DNA of 64,000 nt from Archegozetes longisetosus. Its lineage: Eukaryota > Arthropoda > Arachnida > Sarcoptiformes > Trhypochthoniidae. The notes below the pieces were generated by a model. It was not told where the DNA came from, did not search any database, and saw only the letters and a list, made by a program, of their open reading frames with translations. Each line of letters opens with the position of its first letter. The first letter of the stretch is position 1. The DNA is taken from positions 18,478,220 through 18,542,219 of the forward strand of contig JAEMBT020000001.1 of NCBI GenBank assembly GCA_018873245.2, in the 5' to 3' direction. The position numbers and the translations under genes were made by a program. Shown one piece after another: positions 51,420 through 64,000 of the stretch.

Positions 51420-52882
51420 GTGTCTGAAATGTCATATTTAGTATAAGTTGTAGCCATAACAACAAAACATTAGTACATAAAGAAATGTTAGTTCATTTCA
51501 TAGTATACATCTATCTTGGAACGAATTGATGTTGTAAACTATTTACTAGTAATGAATATTTATTGGAGAACCTATTAGTTATGTAGTTCCGGTATTTCAA
51601 TTCTATTCGCATTTAATTATATATTACTTATGTTGAGACAACTATAGCAGAAGTCAATAACTTTTCATTGATAAGTTGAATAACTGGATCAAATATTTTC
51701 TAATACTTCCTAAACTATAAATTAAATCAAATCTATTTTACTGATTAATTCAGTATTATTTGCATTGATCTAAATGAACATTAAATATAAATAACTTATT
51801 TAATACATTGATGTATAATATAATTGCATTGCTTTCCCTAATATATTTTCCAATTTATTTTATAATTTCTACTCTTCTTTTTGTTCTTCCTTTCCCTTTA
51901 GTATATTCAGAATATGCAGAATACACAGAATATTCTTATTCAGAACATTCAGAACACACAGAATATTCTTATTTATTTAATTTTTCTAATTCGTAGTAAA
52001 TGCGGGTCGTATTAAAGCTCACGATTGAAGTCTCATTGATTAGTTTGATTCATAAACAGTTCATATTTATGTAGTTGATGAAATACAATTTTTTTATGTC
52101 TTCATGTTATGACTATGATTTCGAAATATCATATCAACAGCAATCTATCATCAGAAATATTTGATTTTGTTCAACCTTTAGAATAAATTGATGTTTGAGA
52201 CTCAACAAATAAGACAATAAAATACAACTGTCTGTATACAACTCTCTATTGTATACAAACTATGTTTCGCAACTCACTACCTTCTCTAGTATTTGATGAC
52301 TTTATTGCACGATACCGTTTAAGTAATTAATTATTTCACCCATTTCCAATTCATACCACTTGCAATTGCTCTAGTAATTCATTTTGTCGACTGCAGAGTT
52401 GATGAAAACTTCAGTTATTTATTGACTCTAAAATGTGTTTTACTAGATTTTCAATCCAAGTTTGTTTGGTCAATGTTTACTCATGTTGATAGCACTTTTA
52501 TATTCTATACTTTTGACTGATTTATTGTCTTATGTTTTAAACAATGATAAATGTATTTCTTCTATACTTTATGTGATAAATTGTCAACACATTTTTTAGT
52601 TCATTTCACTATGATCGATAACTTTTTTTTCTCTAATCAAAATTATTTACATAAAAGATTATTAATATTTTTAACCTAAAAAAGTTGAATTCTAACAAAG
52701 CTATTGATAGAATTCTTTGATAGAATTCTTGTTAAATAACAATTGAAAACAATTCTGTTATTTACCTTAAATGTTTGAACATTCATCAGAAACAAATGCC
52801 TAAACAGTGCATTTAATTAAAAATATAAATATTGAAAATTGTGTTTGGATTTAGAAAAATCAGGAAGGCGAGCTTCACAACT

Positions 52883-52956
52883 GGCTTGTTAGCTCAGTTG
52901 GTTAGAGCGCCGTGCTAATAACGCGGATGTCGTGGGTTCGATCCCCACACGAGCCA
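52883..52956 (+). tRNA. tRNA-Ile, anticodon AAU
   Basis: A full 74-nt cloverleaf with no intron. The acceptor stem GGCTTGT pairs with ACGAGCC (one G-U), with discriminator A. The D arm is GCTC/GAGC, the anticodon stem CCGTG/CGCGG with loop CTAATAA giving anticodon AAU, and the T arm GTGGG/CCCAC with loop TTCGATC. Internal promoter boxes TTAGCTCAGTTGG and GGTTCGATCC are canonical. A T run for polymerase III termination follows at about 52957-52966. It should read AUU/AUC after deamination to inosine. Confidence 0.98.
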
Positions 52957-54788
52957 ATTTAATTTTGCTAAATTCCTATTTGACGCCTAATCACAAATAA
53001 ATTGCTAATTTATTAAATAAATGAAATTATAATTTGATACAATTAAAATATAAAGTGGCACATAATTTTGATTATACTTTTAGCTGATTTGTGAAAAAAC
53101 ATTAAATTATCCAATAGAAACAAATTAAGTAGTAAATTAGTTTAACGGCTAATCATTTAATGCAATCATTTCATTTAAGTCTTATCTGAAGAACAAACAT
53201 TTGTTTCAATTATATTCACATGAATCGAGTGAGACACTTGAATAAATGCAAAACCACTCTCAGTTGATTTATATGATTGTTCATTTATACGATTGTTGCC
53301 TTCGATTTATGGCTAACGTTTGGTTATTGCCCACTAACACGACATTATAAATATGCAAAACTATTTTTATTTCTTTCCTTATATTCATCTCATATACAAT
53401 TATTAATTGATTCCTATTTCATGATATTTATTCCCTTTTATCTAAGTTGTGATTACGCCAAATGCTCAAAAAGTTTAGCCAACAAATTATAACGTTTTAA
53501 ATGAGATTTACTTTTCGTATGAATTGTAATAATAAGTAGTATTAATACAACTAAACAAATAGTATTAAACTTTAAAGTTTAGTAAATGAGTCAAAATAAC
53601 TGATTCTAAATCTACTTCTAGTATCTCTGATTTTCAATCTATATCTAAACATATCTAAACTTTTGCCCAACAAAGTCAAAAGTGTAGAAAAGTTGAATTA
53701 ATCAAATATTAGTTAGCAGACGAAAACATGCATGTTTTAAAGGGATTTCACTGTTTTAATTAAGTTGACATATCACATTAAACATTAAATATGTTGAAAG
53801 TTTGTTTAGCACTTCAGTAAATCATGATATACTTGAACCATAATGTAATTTACAAATACTTATTACTAATCAACGTTAGCATAATATTTGAACTTTTAGC
53901 TAGTTCTCATTAATATCTTGATTGCAATCAATTAATAAGTTTTGAAGTTAGCCGTTGTTTACTAAAATAAAAGATGCGGTGCTTGCTTTGAAAAATCAGA
54001 TATTTGTAAGCTTAAAACAAATATTAATACCATTCTACATGACCTATCACTGAATCTATACAATAGAGTTTTCTGCAACACCACTCTATGAACATTTATT
54101 CAAGCATTTATATAAATTGAAATTCTCGTTTCAACTTCAATCAAATTCAGAAAATACTTCAATGCTTTTAAGTTCAATCTGTTCCAAAGTTGTTTATTTG
54201 ATAAGCTTTAGGGCCAACTCACTCAGATTTTTATTAAATATATTGATATCAATCAATCACTGGTTGACAACTTTTTAATCATAGGTTTTCAGTCTCGTTA
54301 GTGGCAAAGATGTGACAAAACAGTGGCTTGAAAGGTGTTAGTTTGAAGAAACTGATTTTTTATAAAAAAAAAAATAAAAGTTTTGTCAATATCTAATTAG
54401 TAACAATGCTTTACCAATAGTGTTTCCAATGCATTAGTTATGATTGTTTTCAAATTAATATCTAACCTGATCGTATAGACGGCATACGAAAATATGACTC
54501 AAACATTTGAAGAATGCAGTCTACACATGATTTAAATGAAGATAATCCTCAAAGAACACTAGCTATGATTTGAAAGCTTCCTGAAGTGAAGAAAGCATTT
54601 ATTGAATCTGATAATATTTAGATTTAATATAAAGCTATTAATCTTTCTAGAGCATTGCATGTGTGCGTGTATTACCTAATACTAAGTTATTACTGTTTGT
54701 TCGAAAGGATGCTAGCGTTGGATTATTAGGTTATTTGCCTCTCATTAATGGATGATTCACTTTGAGCGGTAAATAAAGTTCAAAGATT

Positions 54789-54972
54789 ACCGAATGTTCA
54801 GTCAATACATTACGGAATACTCAGTCAATACATTACCGAATACTCAGTCAATACATTACCGAATACTCAATGAATACATTACCGAATATTCAATGAATAC
54901 ATTACCGAATACTCAATGAATACATTACCGAATATTCAATGAATACACCACCAAATATTAAACGAATACTCT
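54789..54972. repeat. 23-bp tandem repeat x8
   Basis: Units of the type ACCGAATACTCAATGAATAC plus ATT. Copies 4 to 7 alternate ACTC and ATTC, so part of the array grew as 46-bp pairs. Confidence 0.95.
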
Positions 54973-55650
54973 TCGAAACGATAACCAAATGTTCATAAAC
55001 ATAGCGACACATTATGAGAGCTAATAGCGGTGAAAAGTCTGAAACGATTAATGACAAGAGAAGGTCATTAACAGAAGAGTGAAATGTTTGATCGTGACGA
55101 ATGAGAGAGTGATAGTACGATAGTGATACTAGAAGGTTATGGCTATTATTTCCATAACTGTACTACCATTAATAATGATAACACTCTAATTAAAGTCTTA
55201 ATATTGAATTTTTGCTTTTTGTGTGTCGTTACCCTTTCCTATTTGCTTAAATAATATTTAGTGAATATTTTCAAAGTTTAACATAATTGTCATGTTTGTA
55301 ATAACAACACTAATAATATTTGAGAGTTTGTCATTTTAAGTGCTCACTTTAAAATAATTGTCAACATGATTGTTGTTTTAAACAAGTGTTCTATGCAGTA
55401 GACTATGTAATAGCTTGGAGAAATGCGCACAACCGTAACACTTGATCTTTTCCATTTTTTCCCCTACATTCTACTAATTATAACTTCCCTTTATGTTCAT
55501 TTAGATTGTGTATGAGTTTGCGATAGATAATTGATAATAAATGGTAGATTAGATGGTTCAATAGATAGCGGAACGTATTGGGGAATGTATAGTAGAATAT
55601 ATCATAGAATATATGGTAGAGTAGGTACATGATTTAAGAAAATCGTAATA

Positions 55651-55653
<3 letters not shown>

Positions 55654-55685
<32 letters not shown>
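55654..55685. repeat. (GA)n microsatellite
   Basis: Perfect GA run followed by two copies of AGAACAGAG-like sequence. Confidence 0.95.
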
Positions 55686-55688
<3 letters not shown>

Positions 55689-57864
55689 ACAGAGAAGAAC
55701 TAACATTATATTGAACTATATAACAATATTTAGTGAAATTATATTATTTATTACCCATTTATTTACGCTATTCTCATATATTCGTTTTGACTACTTGACT
55801 TTCTGATCGTTAGTTTCTACTAGCAAATACTAATGTTCCTATATGATTTATGTAGTAGATATTATAGAATCTTACTAATCTGATAAATGCCGATAAATCT
55901 GTTAACTCTCAAAACTGATTTTCATATAGATCTTAATATATTATGAGATATAGCTTTAGCTAACCATATAGAAAATTTCATATTTATTAAATATGTAGAA
56001 ACCTAATATATATGCTATCACCAAATCAGAAATACGGAACCTAAACATCTATTGTTGTTATGACTTTTTGTTTAGTCTGACAAGCAGGTGATTAATTGTT
56101 AAAAAGCTAAAAATGCGACTAACAAATGCCGTCTTATAAATCGATATTGATTTGCTAAGCTGCTTCAATCGATATGGTTCTATTTAATTTTTCTATTCTC
56201 ATAGTCGTATAACCACTTATAAATATTCTATTGATAGTACTATTTTCTAAAGATTATCATTTCAATTTAATTTATTTTTCAATTTCACTCAAGTAATCTA
56301 TTTAAATTTTGATTTCAATGTATTATATATGTATATATATATATAGTTGAAGTATCAGTCAGTATTCATTGAAATGACACATTGAAGAATATACATTGAA
56401 GTGCTTATTTACAAACTGTAATAACTCGTAGTAACATGTTTCTGAGAAAATCTAGAAAGAGTCATTGTAGACTTATAAACGTTATGATAATAAAATCAAA
56501 CTTTTACTTCAACTTTCTATGGGATTTAAACGTTTTTATTGACCCGTTCACCCGAAAGCACATAATAATAAGAGTTGATCGCAATTTGAAAAAAATATTC
56601 TCACTTTATAACATAACTATTTGATTAAACTAACATCAAGCAAATAGATGATGAGCCTAAAATGAAGCTGGTATATCTACAAAGATAATAGATAATGCGT
56701 CTAGATAATATGTCTATTATTGGTTTAGAACATATTGTTCTGGAGTGAACCAAGGGATGAACACATGTTGTCATAGTTACAATTTACACTTTGCACATCG
56801 CCAACTTATACGTCATTATAATGTTTTAATTTGCTGTCTAGTTTTTTGTTTAAACTCTTATTTTTCATCAATTGGATATAACTTAGTTGATAATAAAGAA
56901 TAAAAGAGAAAAACGTGAAGCTATAGCTAACGTAATTAGAATTAGATGATGAAATTGGTGTTAAATAACACCTGTACGTTCTCCTACATCTAAGTCTAGC
57001 TTGACTTCCAATAAAATTAAATACTAACTCTTTCAATACAATCTTCCACCCGATTCTGTAGTGAATTTTACGCCCTATGGCGATTGTTATAAATTGGCTT
57101 TTTCTTCTTCTCACCCTTCTTCCTCTTCGACTTGTTCTACTTGTTTATCGTTTAGAACTAAACTGTGCTGAGTTAACTCATAGATGTAACGAAGGGATAA
57201 AATCGATTAACTACTACACTACTGTTAAACTAATATATTACAATTCTAACTATTGAAGTAATCTAAATAATTCTAATACTTTCATCAATTCTTGTCGTCT
57301 CAATTATTCACTATTAATCTGTTTGTTTTGTTTTCTATCAAATGCGCACATTTTGTCGGATTAAAATTAAAAATAATCGAAATATTTGTTCGATTTAATG
57401 AATAAATATGAGAAATAATTTCTATAAATATAATTACCTTTAAATAAATAAATAAAGTTATTTAACATTAAAAATAGATAGTCCATAAACATAAAGATTG
57501 ACTAAACAAAATATTGCAAGTATCTAACCAACTTCATCATAAGCTAAGCGTATAATCACGTTTTTTATCTTAAATTTGTTTTCCAATTTCTTTTTAATCT
57601 TAAATTTGGTCTGCAATCTCATTAGCATCTACTCAATTGAGAATCGCTACATACAATCGCTATCTGTTCATGCTTTAAATTAGTTAATCTATGCCTCAAT
57701 TGACTCATCCCATCTCTAATGCCATTTTTTGCTCATTTCCAATTACTCCAAATACTAATTTCATTCTCAACTAATTCAAATTCACTTTAATCTCATTAAA
57801 CCTATGAGTTTCTGAAATGTTTGACTTAACTTTGAAGTTGAAATTTCTCGTGAGAACTTTCGAT

Positions 57865-57993
57865 TGCCCTCCCCTTTTGTGCCGTATCTTGTCCTGCCCT
57901 CCCCTTTTGTGCCGTATCTTGTCCTGCCCTCCCCTTTTGTGCCGTATCTTGTCCTGCCCTCCCCTTTTATGCCCTACCCTGTCCTGCCCTTCC
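57865..57993. repeat. GC-rich 30-bp minisatellite x4.3
   Basis: Three identical copies of a unit starting TGCCCTCCCCTTTTGTGCCG, then a diverged fourth and a partial fifth. It is strongly strand-asymmetric (C/T rich) and much richer in GC than the surrounding DNA. The 30-bp period keeps a frame open, but there is no coding signal around it. Confidence 0.97.
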
Positions 57994-60280
57994 TTCCCCC
58001 AAAAATAGTAAAGCTTAGTTGACTCATAATAGCGTAAAAATGTGACATTTAAAACGCTTAATTAAAGAACTGAAATGGTTTGACCTTAATTTATCTTAAT
58101 ATTATTTGGCCCTAATTAGGCTTAAAATCATTTAACTCTACTATTTATAGTAATTATTCTCTAATAGTTGATTTAACTATACTTAAGAATCAAATAATTA
58201 TTAATCTTCTTATGAGGACTATTGAGAATTTGATGGTAATAACAATTTATAAATTTAATGATAGTCTATAAAGAATACGTTTAGTTGTATATCGAAAATA
58301 CTTCTCTTTTATACCTTCTACTTAACTACTACTTCATAAATGTATTTCTCCGCTATCCCTTAAATTCCTTCTATTCATTTGTTCACTTCTAAAATATGTT
58401 TTCCCATCAGTTGACAACAGTCGAGAGCCAGAGATTTAGTCAAAAAATCAATATAAATGCTTATATAAGTTGTATATAAGTTGCAATTGAGTAGGATATG
58501 TGACAAAACCACCTAAACCACCAAAACCAATCAGTATGTATTGTGTATTATAAAAAATATTTTCATTATACAAATATAAATCATCTAAATCTGAATCTAA
58601 ATTCACCAACTCATTCACCAAATCTTATCATCATTCCTTACATTCCTATCTCTTGATTGCCATCCACTTCTTCTCTAACTCTCTCCTTCACTTTTGTCCT
58701 TCTCTTTTGGTGACGCTTAACCAAATCGATTGATATTTAAGAAACCTCTGACTTGTCTCTTGCCTCTCATCTGTTTTCTTATGTTCCTCTCTTGCAGTAC
58801 TGTTAGTTTTGTCTGTTTTTTCTGTTTTTTTCTACTTTTTCTATATTTTTCTATTCTCTCTGCAACCAATGAAGACAAATGAGTTGTCAAATACCGAAAA
58901 TCCAATAGTTTTAGTTTGACTTATAAACGATTTGGGAATTACATAAAAAAAAGACATATTTTTGATCAAATATGAATCATATATGGATGAAACATGAATG
59001 CACATACATAATGTATATATAATGTTTGCGTAATGTTTGCACAATATGTTAATTCCTCTTCTTTCTAATATTTTATTTTCTAACATCAATCTTAGAATTA
59101 ATCTAAATATTGAATTTCAGAATCAATCAAAAAATGGAATTTGAAAGTTAATCAAATTAGATTAATTAACAGAGTGTAGATGATTGCATAAACAACTAAA
59201 TTCAAGCTAGCTACGTCTACGTCAATTTGAATGATAGACATATTTATGTTGAATTAAATTCTTAGAAGCTTTGAATTAGCAAAAAAGTATGAAAAAGGTT
59301 AGAAAAAGGTTGGAAAATAAGTTAAAAATAAGATCTACGTAAAGAGTTTTGCGGAAGTTGAATATTTGAAAGACTCTTATTTACATAGAAGTGATTGCCC
59401 ATAAGAATAACTATCGGATTAAAGATGACGTCAAACTTGAAACTGATTTATTTATTCCATTTCTAATTTATTGGATCTCAATTTCAAATAACCTTTGTGA
59501 TCTAAAAATTATAAATTACTTTTTTCATCTAGGAAACTATTTAACGTTTTCGCCTTCTCATTTGAAATTAAGCGAAAAGCACGTTATTATGTAGGATGAG
59601 ATTGAAATATAAAATCGATTCAATTGAGTTGACGTTTTGTATGAATGATTAGTAAAGTTGGAATAGGTATAAGAAAGTAGTATAGTATTGATTAGAAGTA
59701 AGAGTTGACAGTAAATTTAAGTAAATTTAAGTAAATAGTAAAAAGACGGAACTAATTGTTAATACTAAATTCAACATATACTTTCTCAATTTTGGTGGTT
59801 TACTATTTCTACTATAAATGTTTACACTACTACTGATAAGTTCATATAAATATATAAAGGTTACCCTAAAAGCATTTTTGAGAGTAGGCAAAATTTGATC
59901 AATTTTTTAAGATACATTACTCATTGATTTTAGCAAATAAACTAAATTCATATTTAGTTTATAGAACTAACCACATTCTATTTTTGTCTTTTCACTCATT
60001 CATTTTTCTATTTGATTCATATATAACATTAGTTACTTCATGTTTAGAGTAGTATAGTTTGGATATTAGTTTGGATATTAGTTTGAAAATCAATTTCAAA
60101 AATCATTTTCAAGCATTTAAAACCTAAAACGATTAAATTACCAAAGCAGAAACAATCAATTAAGAGAACAACATTAAAATAAGATGAACAATGTCAAATC
60201 TATTAAAGTGTTAATAATAGAAATATAATTTAAAATCAACACTGCCTTTAGTCTTAATATGACACAACGTTAACGTTTAG

Positions 60281-60307
60281 TTTATTATTATTATTATTAT
60301 TATTATT
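60281..60307. repeat. (TTA)n microsatellite
   Basis: Nine perfect trinucleotide copies. Confidence 0.95.
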
Positions 60308-62910
60308 AACCTATAAATTTGATTCAACTATTGAGTGAACCTTTTAGTCAATTACTAAATTGTCCTAGATTTGAGATATTCATCTGCTTATTTCTTGTCT
60401 TTATATCTAGTTTTGAATTGAAAATTGCCACTGTTTATCACATATCGGTTAACATCTAACTAAACATTAGTAAACAATCAGAATAATAGATTATAATTGC
60501 GTATTTTCAATATACAATTGACGTATTGTTAACTTTATTATCTAATCGAACAATTTCTATAAAAACTTAATTGAAGAACAATGAAGCAAACACACAAAAA
60601 ACTAGGAATATATATCATATTAAAAGCGGTAGGGTATTATCACTTTATTTGGTTTGACTGGCATGACCCTCACGACCGGATTACACAACAATAACTAAAC
60701 AATAAACACCAGTCAACTGTTTTACATGAATGCGAGCTTGACGTTACCTCTAAATTACTACCTTTAATACTAATGCCTAAATCATCAGTTAATGGCCTGT
60801 CTTTGCCGAACAGATCTGTCGAACAAATGATTAGTTAGTAGTATCTAAACTAAAAAGTGAAATATTTCAATTTTATTATCGAAAATGTTTAAGCCATACA
60901 CTTATACGAAAAAATAGAATTGTTATGAGACATATAAGTTAAAAGGCGACAAAAAAGTCTTAATAAGGAATACATAAATATAAAAGGTGTGATAGTACGG
61001 TGTAATGCGCATTAGATCTAAATTAGTGGCTAATATAAAGGCGTATAAGCAATAGACCTATTTCTCCTGAACCCACAACCGATTAGCGCATTCGATACTT
61101 CTAACTAATCATCTGTTACGACCTAATAACTTAATACTTGAACAGGTATTATTGGTTCGACTTTTATCTATCTACTATTACTGTCTAACTACTATTTCTA
61201 ACTATTATTCTTGTCTGACTACTACTCCTATCTAACTATTACTACTATCTATGCGAGTAATGCTTAGACTCCTATCTAACTACTACTTAGACTCCTATCT
61301 AACTACTACTTGATGTGAACACTAATCTAGAATTGATTTATATTTTCTAATTTTGTCTAAAAGTGTGATAATAAAATAATTATTATAGATATATTGGATT
61401 TGCTCTAATTGTTAATAAATGATCTGATGCATTTAGGATAAATTGATTCTCAATTATGCTAATAACTCACTACTTTTAATACACTTATTGAACACACACG
61501 CCTGAACTTTGCAACATTTCACGCCAATCTCATCTTTAGGTTAAATCAAGTTCATAGTCATACCCGTAACCTAATCACACTCACACTTAATTAAGATGAT
61601 TTTGTTTTGCTTCTTTATTATTAGATTTATTTGAAATAAAACAACTTTAAATTGTTATAAAGCATTTGTGAACAACAACTTATTTATGAATACTTTAGAT
61701 AAATCCTACTGATTCTGATACTTTATCCAACTTACCTTTGTTGGCAATCTTAGGGCTGTAGCTCATCCTTATTGTTGTCTATACACTAAATGTGTCTACG
61801 TATTGATGTTTAGAAAATGCCATTCCAATTTGTTTATGGTTTATAGACTAACATCTAACTAATGATTATCAACTTTAACTGCATTTAGATCGTATGACGG
61901 ATCGGTTGTCATCTTCAAATGTCTCTTTAGTTGTTTTGTGCTTTCAAAGTATTTATGAAATTAATAGAGCGTTTACTTCTAAATTATCTCCTATTTTTTA
62001 AGTTTTATTTCTTAAATATTCTACCTCTATACCTTACCTTTTATTCTATTATTCATTTGAAGATTGCTTTTTGACAAAAAATTCGCTTTTGTTTATTTGT
62101 AACAAACTTATTAAACTCATTTTATCAGAATTGATATTGTATTGATATAAACAAGTAAATTATATCTTAGTTTGGTAAAGAGACAATTAGTTAAAGTATA
62201 GACGCTTGTTCTGTATGTAGCACATTCAGTTAGGCAAATGTTTTTAAATATTTCTATCTTTTGTTTCTAATCGATAGTGCCAATGTTATCTTACTATTAT
62301 GTCATTCAGCTCAATGTTCAAATTCAAACATTTGTCTTGAAGGACAAATTGAAAAATGAAAAAAAAATAAAATATAAAATTACAAACATATAACAATTAA
62401 AAAAAGAATCTATAACAGCAATAAACTATTGATAGTAATAGAAGGGCATATAACTAAAAAATATTTCCTAATAGAATGTTATGCACCAAAAAGGATGAGC
62501 ATGGGTGAGTATGAGTTTATCATATAGAGAGTCTCAACAGGATTTATCAGGTTATACTCTAACTCTCTATAATCAACTATTCGCTCAACCAATTTTACAG
62601 TTTTTAGTTTTGTATATCCTACTCTACTACTCACTTATTATTTCTACTAAGTTCTACATTTTCATTCGTCATTACGTTCATCATATTGATTATAACTGAT
62701 TTGATATTATTTGTATTGTTTATATTCCATTGTGAACAGTTTATAATTCCAAATAAGACCATCATCAAATAGTTATTGAGTTAATTTGTAGAGAGAAGCA
62801 ACGTATAAAAAATGATATCAAATAGTTATGTTTATAATTGATAACTGAGATGTGGTTCTCTATATCAACTTACCCGTCTAATACATTAAGTCCAATGATT
62901 GAAGTGCTTC

Positions 62911-63116
62911 ATGTCTCTCCTTCTCTACAAGTTCCCCAATATTTTCAGTCTAAACGTTGTCATTTACCTCGTTGTCCCTGTCGAGGCCAGCATTTCCTTC
63001 TTTCTGGTGCTTTTTATTTATCTGATACCTCCTTCTTTTCGAGTCATCTTCTTCATGATCATTGTGATTATTATGATGATGCTTCTTCTAGTGTTAATCA
63101 ATCTACTCTTAGTTTG
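62911..63116 (+). CDS. Candidate exon of an unidentified multi-pass membrane protein
   Basis: A 68-codon open stretch starts at an ATG (MSLLLYKFPNIFSL) and ends at a GT donor (TTG|gtattt, phase 2). It encodes two strongly hydrophobic segments (about residues 13-40 and 46-68) separated by IPPSFR. By my count 35 of 68 third positions are G or C, far above the local background and above the transporter exon sampled for comparison. The other two forward frames do not show this. The left border is uncertain: it may be a true start, or a splice acceptor such as TTTTCAG at 62942-62948, which would shorten the exon. Downstream exons are not visible before the edge. No family was recognised. It could belong to the gene starting at 34800, but nothing links them. 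Confidence 0.45.
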
Positions 63117-63250
63117 GTATTTCATTTTATATTTTTCTTATTAATAATATTAAGTTTAGTAATATAATCAATTTTTATACATTATACTTAATACTTAATA
63201 ATTGAACTTACGATTAATGACTGTTAGCTAAATCCAAGTAGACATTGATG

Positions 63251-63343
63251 AAAAGAAGAATAGTTGAGCTGTTCAAAAGAAGAATAGTTAAACTGTTCAA
63301 AAGAAGAATAGTTAAACTGTTCAAAAGAATAGTTAAACTGTTC
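63251..63343. repeat. 24-bp tandem repeat x4
   Basis: Units of AAAAGAAGAATAGTTAAACT plus GTTC; the fourth lacks three bases. Confidence 0.95.
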
Positions 63344-63931
63344 AAATTAGAACATATCTTCTATGATTACTGACAACCATCAAAAATAAAAATAATAGAT
63401 TAGCTAGATTATGAGAACGTTCCTACTACTATTGTCTCTTAGTCTATGATTAAATAGAAGTTGATTTCTCTATTATGTTTGACTATTTAATCCATTTTTA
63501 ATCTTTCCTCAATGCATAATCTTAATTAGAAGTATATTAGCTTAGTTTCTAAATCATTATCTTCTATATTATCCTTATTGATTTTATGCAACTTATCCAT
63601 TAATTTCATATGACTACACTTCAACTTGACATTGATTACCTTATCTCTTCGAATGACTTTCCAATGGAAATATTTCTTATGAATTTCTGTTATTATTCAT
63701 GTGAAATAGAAGCAAATATTTCCAAGTTTAATTAAGTGTATATGTAGATATCGATTAGAATGTCATATACATTAATCTAAAATATCAACTTTAACTTTCT
63801 CCCCATCTCTACTACTTTTTAGGTAACTTAATACCTCTACTTTTATCACTTATTTATCTACTCTTTCTCTTTGTTTACTTATCTTTCTTTATTTCTTTTA
63901 TCACTTTCTCTTCTCTTCTTGACCACTAAAC

Positions 63932-64000
63932 TATCGGTCCTACAGAATGACCATCGGTCTCTATAGAATAACTATCGGTCTCTACAGAACAACTATCGGT
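63932..64000. repeat. 21-bp tandem repeat, continues past the right edge
   Basis: ATCGGT recurs at 63933, 63953, 63974 and 63995, with CTCTACAGAATAAC between copies. Confidence 0.9.

Larger units (their letters stand above)
41743..52882. other. Gene-poor interval
   Basis: About 11 kb of AT-rich DNA with many tandem arrays (listed). Further short arrays lie at 45560-45612 (TTATTCTACTC), 51045-51105 (ACATAAGCA) and 51901-51969 (CAGAATA). No exon or RNA gene could be supported. Confidence 0.55.
52957..62910. other. Gene-poor interval
   Basis: About 10 kb of AT-rich DNA. Open frames are short and look random. Arrays are listed separately; degenerate TATCTAACTACTACT repeats also occur at about 61190-61310. 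Confidence 0.55.
63117..64000. other. Right edge, AT-rich with two arrays
   Basis: No exon was seen. It contains a 24-bp array at 63251-63343 and a 21-bp array running off the window. Confidence 0.55.

Noticed and set aside
53730-53757. AAGGGATTTCACTG resembling a pogo/Tigger right end
   Set aside because: No matching left end found in the preceding 800 bp and no TA after CACTG.
56806-57114. 102-codon minus-strand open frame
   Set aside because: Composition looks random, no domain, no splice partners.
57817-58008. Open frame with repeated LCRILSCPPL peptide
   Set aside because: The 30-bp minisatellite keeps the frame open; no splice sites or coding context.
58717-58905. Lys/Arg-rich minus-strand open frame
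   Set aside because: Reverse reading of a T/C-rich low-complexity tract.
62497-62506. ATGAGCATGG followed by a perfect donor gtgagt
   Set aside because: Could be a tiny first exon for the membrane-protein exon, but its phase (1) does not fit the acceptors seen before that exon.

Overview
The window is AT-rich eukaryotic nuclear DNA, almost certainly from an arthropod. The clearest sign is a cuticle gene with a Rebers-Riddiford chitin-binding domain. Introns are short (most are 58-130 bp) with GT-AG borders and AATAAA poly(A) signals. A compact, AT-rich chelicerate genome such as a mite's would fit, but that is inference. Nothing bacterial or viral, and no CRISPR array, was seen.

The left part (1-32.8 kb) is a gene cluster. 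It opens with the 5' portion of a membrane-anchored SDR16C-type short-chain dehydrogenase (minus strand, running off the left edge). Next come a small secreted six-cysteine peptide gene (4324-4710) and about 12 kb without a recognisable gene. The cluster then continues with a large cuticle protein gene (16671-21392), a cationic amino acid transporter gene with 14 exons (23517-26622), a lysosomal alpha-mannosidase (27010-30297), an intronless OPA3-like gene (30619-31191) and, tail-to-tail with it, a second complete SDR16C-type gene (31541-32830, minus). The genes do not form one pathway. They are typical housekeeping or cuticle genes packed 0.3-2 kb apart. The two SDR genes are diverged paralogues about 30 kb apart.

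The right part (32.8-64 kb) is nearly gene-free by eye. It holds one convincing tRNA-Ile(AAU) gene (52883-52956), a 435-bp pogo/Tigger-like MITE with TA flanks (41308-41742), and two isolated candidate exons. One is an apparent start exon at 34800-34865 that follows a CpG-dense segment. The other is a hydrophobic exon with raised third-position GC at 62911-63116. They may belong to one or two genes with very long introns. The rest is AT-rich sequence dotted with GA/CT microsatellites and over twenty unrelated minisatellite arrays with 10-42 bp units.

The points most worth a second look are: three C-run frame slips in the proline-rich cuticle gene that together restore frame; the small secreted peptide with a beta-defensin-like cysteine order; the two orphan exons; and the minisatellites that have expanded introns, UTRs and even a stop-codon region.
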